Assembly (NCBI GenBank): GCA_030425385.1
Contig: JAUIAH010000032.1
Location: forward strand, 1-64,000
DNA length: 64,000 nt
Direction of reading: 5' to 3'
Source: Verrucomicrobiia bacterium
GTDB lineage: Bacteria; Verrucomicrobiota; Verrucomicrobiia; Verrucomicrobiales; DEV007
Shown here: piece by piece, positions 44,023-53,900 of the stretch
How positions within the stretch are numbered: the first letter of the stretch is position 1
Layout of the letters: each line of letters begins with the position of its first letter
Program-made: the position numbers and the translations under genes
The notes under the pieces: generated by a model
Told to the model about the DNA's origin: nothing
Database searches by the model: none
The model's input: only the letters and a program-made list of their open reading frames with translations

Positions 44023-46677
44023 TTAGGGCTCGAGATGCGCGCGCACGCGGAAATAGCGGCTATCGGTGCGGGGAAGGTCCACACGCATCTGTTGCAGGCC
44101 CTCTTCGTCAGAAGCCCCATCTGGATGATGGGGGACATCAAGGGCCGTCCAAGACTCTAAATCAGGCGACGCTTCCACTTCGTATCGGAGATCGATTGCA
44201 TCCGCGCGCCGTGTGTAATGGAGGGCGAAGGTCTCAGGAATGACGTCGACCGTTTGATCCCCAAAGGCGTAGGAGTCAAAAGTAGGCTCAGGCGTTTGAG
44301 CACTCATCCAGGACGCAAAGGTGGTTCCGTTAGGCCCAAAGGTGAATTCCGCAGCAAGGCGACCGTCGGAAGCGTGAATCTGGAGGGTCTCCCCTTCGTT
44401 AGCGAGTTTGCCAGAGTAATTGCCCACCACGAAGTGGCCCTGATCGCCGTGCGGGGTCCTTTCCCGATCTCGAAAGGCACGCACATTGGCAACCACGTAG
44501 AGGTGGCCGTTCTCCGGTCGGAAAAGGGTGCCTTTGCGCGGCAGGACGGTGCCAGGAGGAAAGGTGAAACGCACGGCACCGCTGACCGTCCACCCTGACA
44601 AATCAATGCCCTCAGCATGAGGATTCGTGAGACGGAAATACTCTTCCTCGGCATTGCTTGGCGAAGGATCAATCTGATCAATCTCAAGATTCAGGCCAGG
44701 CGTGGCGCTATTGGGAATAAGGTCCTTCCCAAAGGTCTCTAGGAGTTCACGACGGCGTAGGGAAAGGGCATTCTCTTGAATAATCCGCACACCTTCCGCA
44801 GCTGGACCGGTATTCCAAGCAAGGCGATCCGCCTCAGCGATTGATGCTATTGCCGCCAGGCGTTGATTCGATTCCTCGATGAAATAGGTGGATTCAGGAT
44901 CAAGGTAGGTGTCGATCAAGGTTCGTAGCCGGCGCAGATACATCTGCCGGGTAGGTTGATAGTCCAGAATGACATCGAGAAGGAAGTTTTGATAGATGGG
45001 CTGTCCGGGAGCCTGGGTGTGCTCAGAGTCTCCATACAGAGGACTAGCATAGTTCTCAGTGGATAAGTTAGAGCTAGTGCTGAAGGCGCCATCCATGTCC
45101 CAGGGGAAACGTTGCCAAAGATCCGTGTTGGGATCCCGATACATGTAGTAATTCTTGGTGAGGCGATCGGCATTGCGGATCACGGATTGCCCCGCCATCT
45201 CATTGACCATGGCAGGAATGTTGACATGATCCATGAGATAGTGGAAACGCGAGACTTCATTGATCCCCTCTGCGAACGCTTCCAGATCGTCGTAGGGCTC
45301 GTCTTTGCGTGTCTCTTTCTGATAGAGTGCCGGGGTCACCACACGGGCAAGTGTCGAGGGGAATCCATTTGCCTTATACATGGCACCGTCAGGATCGAGA
45401 CCTTGTTGGCGGAGGAAATCCTCATCGATCTGCTCCACGAAGGAGAAGAGGCCGTAGAATTCACCATTCTGACGAACATGCCAATGACGCGTGTCCGCGG
45501 CGGGAGTTCCAATATGATTGAAGAATGCAAAGGCCAGATTCTCCCGCATGAGGGAAGCGTCTTGGTAGTGGGATTGTAGATTGAACTCCTCCACGCGGCG
45601 GCGATCGGGGTCGTAGCGGAAATGGTCTTGAGGGTTGAAGTCGAACTTGAGTTTGGACTTGGGCCACTGGATGGCGCCAAATTGCCCGCGACGCCTCACA
45701 AAGAGGTTATCGTAGAATTGGCCCCCAAAGTAGAGGGAACATCGGCTGCCCGTTTCAGTGATGGCTCCGTCTGGATCTTCGGGATACCAATGGAGCACAG
45801 GAAGTGATGTGTCGATGTTAGGGTCTTCGATGATGGTGCCGAAGTATTCGGGCTGATCAGTCATTTCGGGATCAAGGGCAGGCAAGCGAGCCACTTGGCC
45901 TTCACTGTCCACCGCCTCGAAAGCCCAGCGCACCATCTCGCCCGCCTTGTAGCGACTGCCAAAGAGTGTCATTGCGGAAATGACGCCAGTGAAGCGACCA
46001 TCATTGGCAACAGCATCTGGTAGCACCCCGTCATCTCTTAGTCGCGTTTGCGATTCCTGTTTATGAAGCACGCGATAGACCGCACGCACCGTGTCGATGG
46101 GGTGACTGTTAGCATCGGCTTGAACCGAAATCACGTAATCCTCGCCTTCATGAGCCAGGGATTGCTCTGCAGCAGGATTCGAGAGGTAAGGTCCAAGAGT
46201 GGACGGCTCTTGATTGAGGAAACCTGGCGTAGGGATGCGCCAGAAACGTGCGTTCCCTTCGGCATCTAATCCAAAAGCCTGATCGCGCGCCAGACTTGGG
46301 AAAGTGAAGACATTCACTGAAGTTCCTTCCTCATCGGAAAGAGTGAGTATCTCGCCGTCCGCGTCGAGCTTGAAGTTGGTATGGATTTCCTCCGCGATCA
46401 GGTTGTCCTCGCCACTGGCGAAAAGTACGAGGTAACTGCGACCAGGTATGGAAATGTCTGGAAACGCCCATTTCGTAGGATCGTCAGGATCATCGCTCAA
46501 GTGCCATCCTGATAGAGCAAGAGGATCGTCGCCGGAGTGATAGAGTTCAATCCAGTCCCAGTGATTCCCTTCACCATCTGTCCATCCAGAGCGATTGGAA
46601 GCCACGACTTCATTCACCCGAAGATTCCCCCAACAGAGTGGGGTCAGAAGCATCGTTAGGAGGAGGGGGCAACGCAT
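44023..46677 (-). CDS. Secreted CotH-kinase-family protein flanked by lamin-tail domains
   Basis: From ATG 46677 the product has 884 residues and a signal peptide (MRCPLLLTMLLTPLCWG). The N-terminal lamin-tail domain is at about 18-120 (LRVNEVVASNRSGWTDGEGN, WIELYHSGDDPLALSGWHLS). A CotH-like atypical kinase domain spans about 320-620 (KLKFDFNPQDHF, LLDVILDYQPTRQMYLRRLR, plus DLWQRFPWDMDGAF with the metal-binding DMD-type motif). A second lamin-tail domain lies near 680-790 (EEYFRLTNPHAEGIDLSGWT), and the C-terminus is a small beta domain. CotH phosphorylates spore-coat proteins in Bacillus; secreted relatives in this phylum have unknown substrates. An ATG 10 codons upstream is possible, but the signal peptide favours 46677. 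Confidence 0.82.
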   Translation of the reverse strand: MRCPLLLTMLLTPLCWGNLRVNEVVASNRSGWTDGEGNHWDWIELYHSGDDPLALSGWHLSDDPDDPTKWAFPDISIPGRSYLVLFASGEDNLIAEEIHTNFKLDADGEILTLSDEEGTSVNVFTFPSLARDQAFGLDAEGNARFWRIPTPGFLNQEPSTLGPYLSNPAAEQSLAHEGEDYVISVQADANSHPIDTVRAVYRVLHKQESQTRLRDDGVLPDAVANDGRFTGVISAMTLFGSRYKAGEMVRWAFEAVDSEGQVARLPALDPEMTDQPEYFGTIIEDPNIDTSLPVLHWYPEDPDGAITETGSRCSLYFGGQFYDNLFVRRRGQFGAIQWPKSKLKFDFNPQDHFRYDPDRRRVEEFNLQSHYQDASLMRENLAFAFFNHIGTPAADTRHWHVRQNGEFYGLFSFVEQIDEDFLRQQGLDPDGAMYKANGFPSTLARVVTPALYQKETRKDEPYDDLEAFAEGINEVSRFHYLMDHVNIPAMVNEMAGQSVIRNADRLTKNYYMYRDPNTDLWQRFPWDMDGAFSTSSNLSTENYASPLYGDSEHTQAPGQPIYQNFLLDVILDYQPTRQMYLRRLRTLIDTYLDPESTYFIEESNQRLAAIASIAEADRLAWNTGPAAEGVRIIQENALSLRRRELLETFGKDLIPNSATPGLNLEIDQIDPSPSNAEEEYFRLTNPHAEGIDLSGWTVSGAVRFTFPPGTVLPRKGTLFRPENGHLYVVANVRAFRDRERTPHGDQGHFVVGNYSGKLANEGETLQIHASDGRLAAEFTFGPNGTTFASWMSAQTPEPTFDSYAFGDQTVDVIPETFALHYTRRADAIDLRYEVEASPDLESWTALDVPHHPDGASDEEGLQQMRVDLPRTDSRYFRVRAHLEP

Positions 46678-46752
46678 GAGGAACCCTTCAACGGACCTCG
46701 TGGGCATGCAATCGGGGTTTGCGGCTTCTGAAGGGCTGTGATTTCTTTCGTC

Positions 46753-47316
46753 ATGCGAATCGTTCTAGTATGTGCGCTATGTCTCACGTGCCACGTGGTT
46801 GCGTCTCCTCTGGAGACGGCAAAGAGCTTGGCGGCGACGGATTTTAAGGGGTGGAGCTACGGGTCGAAAGCATCCGCGAAGCAAGTTGATTGCGTCCAGT
46901 TCATGTCAGCAGTGGTAGAGAAGGAAGTGAAGCGCCCGCTGACCCAAGCCGAGCGCCGCGCTATTCACATTCACCATGGTTGGAGCGCCGAGGAGGTACA
47001 AGTGAAGGCAGAGGAGGGGACAGACCCCAAGCTCTCAGGAGTCGTGCATGCGCTGGTCGATCTCATGGCGGTGGGAACACGCGTTCCTCTAGCAGAAGCG
47101 CGTCCCGGCGACTTTGTGCAGTATTGGATCAAGAAAGAGAATGGCCAATGGTTTGGGCACGCGTCGATTCTGGCCACCGTCGAGGACGGGCATGCCGTGA
47201 TCTACGGTTCTCACAAGTCCACCGACGGCATCGCTCTCAGCACCTTCAAACTCAATCTCCAGGGCAAGAATCGCCACGTCTATCTGGCACGGTTGAAGGA
47301 CACCTATGGAAGTTAG
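46753..47316 (+). CDS. Secreted NlpC/P60-like cysteine peptidase or amidase
   Basis: ATG 46753 gives a signal peptide (MRIVLVCALCLTCHVVAS); an upstream GTG at 46738 is less likely. The 187-residue product has a small papain-like domain: the nucleophile in KQVDCVQFMSAVV (C47), the His in WFGHASILATV (H136), and a third polar residue, probably in AVIYGSHKSTDG. ARPGDFVQYWIK before the His strand is the typical R-x-G-D-x-V element. Such enzymes cut peptidoglycan peptides or related amides. The gene is divergent from the CotH gene (75 bp apart) and convergent with the repeat-protein gene ending at 47320, next to an L,D-transpeptidase, so a wall-remodelling context is plausible. Confidence 0.8.
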   Translation: MRIVLVCALCLTCHVVASPLETAKSLAATDFKGWSYGSKASAKQVDCVQFMSAVVEKEVKRPLTQAERRAIHIHHGWSAEEVQVKAEEGTDPKLSGVVHALVDLMAVGTRVPLAEARPGDFVQYWIKKENGQWFGHASILATVEDGHAVIYGSHKSTDGIALSTFKLNLQGKNRHVYLARLKDTYGS

Positions 47317-47319
47317 GAA

Positions 47320-49065
47320 TCAATGGCTTCTGTCGTTGATGGAGGCCTGAAGACGTGCGGTCTCCATCGGGGAGAGTTGCAGTTCGATGAGTGCTTCCTT
47401 GGCGGCGGTGGGATCGGTCTCGTTCCATACTCTCAAGACCTCTCGGCGTATGGCGAATTGCATAGTGGTATCAGGCGTGTTGTGGGCGAGTGTGAGGGCT
47501 TGCTGGTAGTTGCCATGGTAGGTTAGCGGGCCAATGAGGGCCATGGTCCGTGTGGTTGATGCCTGGGCCCAGGCAACGGCTCCGTCTGGATCGGTGAATC
47601 CCCACTGATTGACAAGGGCTTGTTGGAGGTCGTCGCGCTCAGGGTGCTCCGTGAGTCTCTCAAGCCATGCGGCCGCCGCGTGAGGCTCGTGCGCAGCCCA
47701 GCTTTCCATGAGTTCACGGGCAGCGTAGGAAGAGAAAGTGTCAGGGGAGGACTCGATTTGCTCGGCAAGCCATGTGGGATCTGTCTCTGCGAGGTGGGAC
47801 ACCGTTCCTTGACTCAAGGCTTCTCCTGTGAACTGCGCCAGATCCGTGAGGAGATTGCTCTCTTTCAAGACTGCAGGCTCTAATGATCGGACCAAGCTCT
47901 CAACGCGTTGGGAGAGAGAGCGATCATCCGTGGGGCCCATGGCCATGGCTTCTTCTGCTAGGGCACGCTGTTGGGTGGGATCCTCTACTGCCTGAGCGAT
48001 TCCCAGGAGACCTGCTTGGTGAAGGGGAGGGGTATCAAGAGAGCGGACCCAATCGAGGGCAGCACTTGGGTCGTGGCTTGCCCAGGACTCGGCAACGATT
48101 GCGTGTGAAGTGCTAGAGTCAGAAAGCGAAGGCTGAGATTCTAACAGAGAAACGGCAACGTTGGCGTGTCCCGCATGGACCAGAGGCTGCAGGAGATTGC
48201 CGATAAGAGGTTTAGGGTGAGGGTGATCCTGGACCCACGCCAGAGCTGCCAGAGGATCGTCTCGCGCCCATGTGTGAACGATCGAGCGCTCGAGCGATGC
48301 GCCAGAGGTGTGGCCAATCGATTGAAAGAGGTCCATTTGCTCTAGAGCTGCCCGGGGATCCGTCTTGGCGGCGTGGTCCACGAGAATCTGCCCGAGACCA
48401 GAACGCAGTCGCCCCTGCTTCAACGACTCCACCCATTGAGTAGCCGCTTGAGGATCGTCTGCAAGCCATGTCTGTAAGACGTGATAGCCGCCATTGCGCC
48501 GCTCACTTGGAGGCAAGCGCAAGCAGAGCTCCGCCGCATACGCAGGGTCACTCTCCGCAAGCCGCCTGATCACCCGCACGCCGTTTGGGATCTTTGCGAG
48601 GATGGCGGCTGGATCACCACTGCCCAACAGTTGGTCTTGCCATGGTAAGAGCATAGGAGGTGTGCTTGCCTCAGATCCATATGCCTTTGATAGAAGAAAT
48701 GAGGCGATGGCGGGAGAGGAGTCAGCGTTGCGGCGTTGATTGGGATCGATCCGTTCCCATTGGCTCTGAATCAGGGCCATCGCCAAGGTGCGCTGAGGCG
48801 TGGGCCAATGGTCTAATGCTTTCTCCCAGCGTTTTAACGCGGACGAGGACGCAAGTGGCAAGCGTTGCTGAAGCTTCAGAAGGGCTGCAAAGGTGTCACC
48901 TTGCCTAGGAGGCGATAGGCTTGTGTGCGTCCGGAAGAGATGCAATGGCCTGGGCGTACTGCCTGGATTAACGGATCGAAGATCCTGGGGCGTCCTTTCC
49001 CATCGTCCTAGCAGAAACGCGAGTATGACTAGAGTGATTTGGAGATGGAGCGAGCGCGGTTTCAT
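47320..49065 (-). CDS. Exported W-DP-AA helical-repeat protein (second paralog)
   Basis: The 581-residue product has an N-terminal hydrophobic segment (LQITLVILAFLLGRW) that could be a signal anchor. The body is a chain of about 13 helical repeats with the core W-x3-D-P-x-A-A-x-x-W-V, for example TWLADDPQAATQWVESL, TWARDDPLAALAWVQ, SWASHDPSAALDWVRSL and SWAAHEPHAAAAWLERL. This resembles TPR/HEAT-type solenoids and is a recurrent but uncharacterised exported family in Verrucomicrobia. Its start overlaps the stop of the paralog at 49062 by 4 bp (ATGA), so the two are translationally coupled. No enzyme motif is seen; a binding or scaffold role is inferred. Confidence 0.65.
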   Translation of the reverse strand: MKPRSLHLQITLVILAFLLGRWERTPQDLRSVNPGSTPRPLHLFRTHTSLSPPRQGDTFAALLKLQQRLPLASSSALKRWEKALDHWPTPQRTLAMALIQSQWERIDPNQRRNADSSPAIASFLLSKAYGSEASTPPMLLPWQDQLLGSGDPAAILAKIPNGVRVIRRLAESDPAYAAELCLRLPPSERRNGGYHVLQTWLADDPQAATQWVESLKQGRLRSGLGQILVDHAAKTDPRAALEQMDLFQSIGHTSGASLERSIVHTWARDDPLAALAWVQDHPHPKPLIGNLLQPLVHAGHANVAVSLLESQPSLSDSSTSHAIVAESWASHDPSAALDWVRSLDTPPLHQAGLLGIAQAVEDPTQQRALAEEAMAMGPTDDRSLSQRVESLVRSLEPAVLKESNLLTDLAQFTGEALSQGTVSHLAETDPTWLAEQIESSPDTFSSYAARELMESWAAHEPHAAAAWLERLTEHPERDDLQQALVNQWGFTDPDGAVAWAQASTTRTMALIGPLTYHGNYQQALTLAHNTPDTTMQFAIRREVLRVWNETDPTAAKEALIELQLSPMETARLQASINDRSH

Positions 49066-50975
49066 GGTTCAAAGAGCGCCTCCAACGCACTTCGTGTCTG
49101 GTCTTCGATCGAAGATTCCTGCAGGGCAGCGCGAGCAGCCTCGGGATCTGCGAAGCGCCATATGGAGAGGGTGTCGTGCAGGCGTTGATCTCTGATGGCA
49201 GGATCGTCAATGAGTTTCGCCCAGTGAAAGGCGCCAGCATGATCAATGTTAGGGCCGCCTAATCGCTCACCAGCGATCACACGAAGGAAACTGGAGATCG
49301 CGCGATCACGGTCGCGTCCAACAGGAAGCCTGGCGAGCCATTTCGATGTGGCGTGAGGGGCTTCGTGGCCGTTATGATAGGCCACGGAATCATATAGTGG
49401 TGCTTGCTGATCTTGGGGAAGAGATTCGAGCATCTCAAAACGAGCGTCGGCGGGCAGGTGGACTTGTGAAAGGAGTCGCCTAGTCGTGGCTTGTTTCAAG
49501 CCCTCGCCAGCGTCCATGCCTCGCCAATAGGCCACGGCTTCGCTCGGTGCTTGCTGCGCTAGCCGAGCAACAATATCGTTATGGATCTCTTCTCTCATCA
49601 ATGAAGGCAGTGTGAGGCTCCATTCAGCAAGAGCGCTAGGATCGGGTCCATGTTTGCTGAGCAAGGCAGCGCTTTGACGAAGGAGCGCCTCGTCGCCGAG
49701 TGATGAGGCGAACGGTAACGCTTCATCGGGGGCCTGCTGGCACCAGCGTTCCATCGCTGCGGCAAAAGCGCTTTGTTTGAATGATGAGTTCTTGAGGGTT
49801 AGGATGGTCTCGGCGGCGACTCTCGGATCCGGGGCGACGGTTTCAAGCCAGGGCGCATGCATGTGAGAGCTCAGCCTAGCGAGAGATCTGAGAGCCCTCG
49901 CGAGGTCCGCGGTAGCCCATGGCTGGAGCGCTTCATAGAAACGGTCCCTATCTTGCGGGTCCAGTCGATCAAGCCGGATGGCGTGTTCTCCAGCAAAGTC
50001 AAGCGCTCGCTGAGGAGACTGTGAAGCGAGATGCGGAAGCACGCCTCCATAGCCTTTCAAGCGCTCTCCCTGTGTCGGCAAGGAATCGACCCACTCGAGG
50101 GCCCGGTCGACGTCATGACGTGCCATGATGGCAGCAAACTTTCCTGCTACCTGGGTGCGCGATTTGCCTGGAGGAAGGTCCTCGAAGTGACTGAGAGCAC
50201 TGTCAGGATCATGGCGATACTGCTCTTCCAGCACAGCGACCAGGGACGCGTGGCGCTTGCGAATATCGTCTCGTGACTGTGCCCAAATGAGCGCTGCTTT
50301 GGGATCATGTGAGGCCCACGCCGCCGCGACGGCAACGGTGTCCTCGATCTTGTGGCTTGCGTCACTCCATTGCGCTAGGATGGGAAAGCCGTCGGGAGGC
50401 ACCTGATTAAGATGGGCGATCATGGCTTTCAGCATCCAGAAGTTCCCTTCGTCCCCATGGAGATGCTGAGCGATTTCATCGGGATGATTCGCTACATATT
50501 CCGCGATCATTTGTTGCTCTAACGGCTCCCTCTCTTCCTCTGCGAGTGCTGCGCGTGCAGCCTTGATGTCCATGCCTCCCCAGACTTTGAAATAGCCCGC
50601 GCGCCATGACCAGTCATCGATGGCGCGAACCGCAGCCAAGCCTCCATGTGGATCGGCCTCGGCCCAGTGAACGAATAGGAGTTCACGCAGGTGTGGGCGT
50701 GGGTGCCTCGCCAAGCGATGGAGGAATGCAAGCCTGTCGTCGTGATCTGCCTCATCCAAGTAGTGTAATGATAGAGACCACATGATGTTGGCATCAGAGG
50801 TCGCGAAGATGGCGTCCAGCGAGGGTGATGCGGAGGCGATGATGCTGGAGGAACACCCCCTTTGCTCTAGAGATGACGGCCCCTTCCCATAATGATCTCT
50901 TTCAGGTACTCGTCCCTTCCCTAGCATCCATGCCACAGAAGCTAGGAGGAGGGCTACTATCCAGGATCTCGTCAT
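49062..50975 (-). CDS. Exported W-DP-AA helical-repeat protein (first paralog)
   Basis: From ATG 50975 the 637-residue product has a signal peptide (MTRSWIVALLLASVAWMLG). The repeats are more diverged than in the downstream paralog: HWAEADPHGGLAAVRAID, AWASHDPKAALIWAQS, IMARHDVDRALEWVDSL and RWCQQAPDEALPFASSL. Length and organisation point to a duplication. Start 50975 is preferred over 50996 because it begins at the signal peptide. The gene begins 21 bp after the esterase/aminoacylase/beta-lactamase fusion and is coupled to the next paralog, forming the tail of a five-gene minus-strand block. Its function is unknown. Confidence 0.65.
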   Translation of the reverse strand: MTRSWIVALLLASVAWMLGKGRVPERDHYGKGPSSLEQRGCSSSIIASASPSLDAIFATSDANIMWSLSLHYLDEADHDDRLAFLHRLARHPRPHLRELLFVHWAEADPHGGLAAVRAIDDWSWRAGYFKVWGGMDIKAARAALAEEEREPLEQQMIAEYVANHPDEIAQHLHGDEGNFWMLKAMIAHLNQVPPDGFPILAQWSDASHKIEDTVAVAAAWASHDPKAALIWAQSRDDIRKRHASLVAVLEEQYRHDPDSALSHFEDLPPGKSRTQVAGKFAAIMARHDVDRALEWVDSLPTQGERLKGYGGVLPHLASQSPQRALDFAGEHAIRLDRLDPQDRDRFYEALQPWATADLARALRSLARLSSHMHAPWLETVAPDPRVAAETILTLKNSSFKQSAFAAAMERWCQQAPDEALPFASSLGDEALLRQSAALLSKHGPDPSALAEWSLTLPSLMREEIHNDIVARLAQQAPSEAVAYWRGMDAGEGLKQATTRRLLSQVHLPADARFEMLESLPQDQQAPLYDSVAYHNGHEAPHATSKWLARLPVGRDRDRAISSFLRVIAGERLGGPNIDHAGAFHWAKLIDDPAIRDQRLHDTLSIWRFADPEAARAALQESSIEDQTRSALEALFEP

Positions 50976-50996
50976 GCTCGGCGGGATCTTCGTCAA

Positions 50997-53900
50997 TCAC
51001 TCCTGGAAGTGGGTGAAGAGGTCGTGGGCCGGCCAAGGCTCGATGGTGTCCAACACGGCATTCATCCCTGACATCATGGCGGTGGCAGGGCTGAAAGTGT
51101 GAGGGCTGGTGCGCGTATTGATCAGGACGACCCAGTTGCGTCCATCCGGGCGCTTGACGAGCAGCGTGGACGTTCCTGCGAGAGAGCCACTATGACTGAA
51201 GATGGGGCCGTGGTCCGTTTCCCAGCGTGCCCACCCAGCCGTGTAACGGTGAGGCCAGCCGGTGCTTTCGGCTGGCGCAAACATGGTCTCCAACGATTGT
51301 TTCGAGAGCAGGGGGGCATCCCCGTCAAATGCCGCTGCAAAGCGGGCCAAGTCGATTGACGAGGCGATCCAGGCGCCGTGAGAGTCCATGGCTTCAAGAT
51401 GCCATCCACCGTAGGGGTAAGGCACCCGTTTCCCTAACGTATCGGCGAAGACAGAAGGGCCTCGGAAGGGGGAATAGTAAAGCACCTCCCCAGCTTTTCG
51501 TGATGCCTTGAGGGAATGCCCCAGGGTCATTGTGCGTGCACTGATTGGACTCAAAACATGTTGCTGAACATAGGTCTCGTAATCGGTGCCTGACAGTTTG
51601 GCGATCACGCGACCGAGTAGAGAGTAGCCGAAGTTGGAGTAAGATTGTTGCGAACCTGGATCGAAGTCGAGCGGTTGCGCGAGCATGTTGCGGATGACGG
51701 CATCAGGGTCCGCAGGGGAAGGGACGCCTAAGGCTTTGGCGAAATCAACCGAGCGGAACATGGCATCAAAAGACTTGTTCCGGTCCCACCCTCCCGTGTG
51801 TTGCAAGCAATGGCGGACCGTGATCTCAGCCAATCGGGGGTCTATCTCTGCGTCTTCGGTGGGAGGTTCATAGCCATCGAGCAGATCGAAGATCTTGTCG
51901 TCTAGAGAGAGCTTTCCATTCTCAATCAAATGAAAGATGGCTGTAGCCGTGATGGGTTTGGTGATGCTCGCAATACGGTAAAGGCTTTCCGGCATGGCCT
52001 GCTCCCGCGCAGCGACGTCGGCGTATCCAAAGGCTCGTGCGTAAACGAGCCTTCCGGCATCGGTGATAGAGACGGAGATGGAGGGAGAACGGTGCTTTCT
52101 CAGAAAGGTGCGAATGTAAGTGTCGACCGAAGCGAGCTCAGGGACGATCTGGCCAGTGCTCACATTCCATGCGGCGGCTTCAGGGCGATACCCCGGTCCA
52201 CGAAGCACGCGTCCGGGTCTACTTCTCTCTAGCAACTTGCCATCCTCAAGGACCAATTCGCCATTCACAAGAACATGGCGCACACCCTCCGAATGCGCAT
52301 GAGGATTGGCGAAATCGGCGTGGTCGATGAGCTTTTGATAGTCGAAGAGGATGATGTCCGCCGCGAGGCCTTCCGCTAGTCGCCCGCGATCTCGAGTAAG
52401 GATGGCATTGGCAGCCACCGCCGTTGCCTGGGCAATGGCGCGTTCGAGCGAGATCGTCTCATCATCTCGGATATAGCGTGCCATCAGACGGGGAAAGGAG
52501 CCATACGCGCGTGGGTGAGAGGCAATGCCAGAGCCCCCTGCAGGCCCCACATCTGTGCAGAAACTCACAAATTCCTCACGAATGAGCCGTTTCTTGTTCT
52601 CCCGACTCATGGTTTCTGGCAGGACGAATGCGCCGGTCTTGACTAACTGAAAGAAGAGATCCCAAGGATCCATCTTGAGGTCCTCGGCCATGAGTCCGAG
52701 ACTCTTTCCTGATTGATCCATGTAGCGCGGACTAAACGCTCGCCCGACGACAAGCCTATCCCAATCGCGGCCCATATGCTTAAACCAATTCTCCCATCCA
52801 CCGCCATCAGTCTCCATTTCCCGGCGAATGGTCGCGCGGATGGCTGGATCCTCTACCTTGGTGAGGAAGGCATCACGTCCATTGGCGAAGTGGCGAGGGT
52901 GCACCAGCGCCTCGATCCCGAGTCCGTTGTTGATATAGGGATAAATGTCAGCAGTGACCTCTTGTCCGGCAGCACGGGCCGCTTTGATCTTGGCAATGGC
53001 TTGAGCCATCTTGGGCCAATTGCCTTGGCCAGCGGCCTTTAAATGAAAGATGTGCACGGGTGTGCCTCCCTTGCGCCCGATCTCTAACGCCTCATCAATA
53101 GCCTCTAACAATTGATCGCCTTCGTTGCGCATGTGGGTGAAATAGCGTCCACCGTATTCGCCAGCCACAGCGGCCAGCGCGCCAATCTCATCGGTATCCG
53201 CGTAGACCGCCGGGGGATAGATGAGAGCGGTGGAGAGCCCGATGGCACCGGCCTCCATGGCCTCGCGCACATGAGCTTTCATTTGTGCCAATTCCTCCTC
53301 ATTAGGGTTGCAATCGACCTCGCCCATGACCAACCTACGCACCTGCGTGTGCCCCACTGTTTGGGCGACATTCACGGGGAGGCCACGCAGATCGAGGATC
53401 TGGAAATACTCCGCCATCGTTTGCCAGCCCTCTGACGAAGCGTCGTCTCCGGTCAACGGCGCCGCCGAGTAGCCTTCACCCGCATTGATCGTGGTGACGC
53501 CCTGGGTGAGCAGGTTCAACGCGGTGTCCGCGTCGCCTAACATCGGAGAGGCCGTTTGCCCCATCATGTCGATAAAGCCAGGGGCCACGACGAGCCCTTC
53601 AGCGTCAATGCGTTTGCTCGCAGGAACTCCCTCTAGTTGCCCGATCCTAGCAATCTTCCCATCCTTGATCGCGATGTCAGCGACATACCATGGAGCGCCG
53701 GTGCCGTCGATGACACGTCCCCCAGCTATAAGGAGATCGACCTTCTCGTGATGAGTCACGTGAGCCGAGCGCAGGCGTGCTCCGATGAAGCGCGCCATGG
53801 TCTCGCCGCTTCGCTCGTAGTAGTGTCCAAGGTTGTGCTTTGTATTCTCTAACACCACCACTCGATGAGGAATCGCGTGGTTGGAGAATTGCTCAATCAG

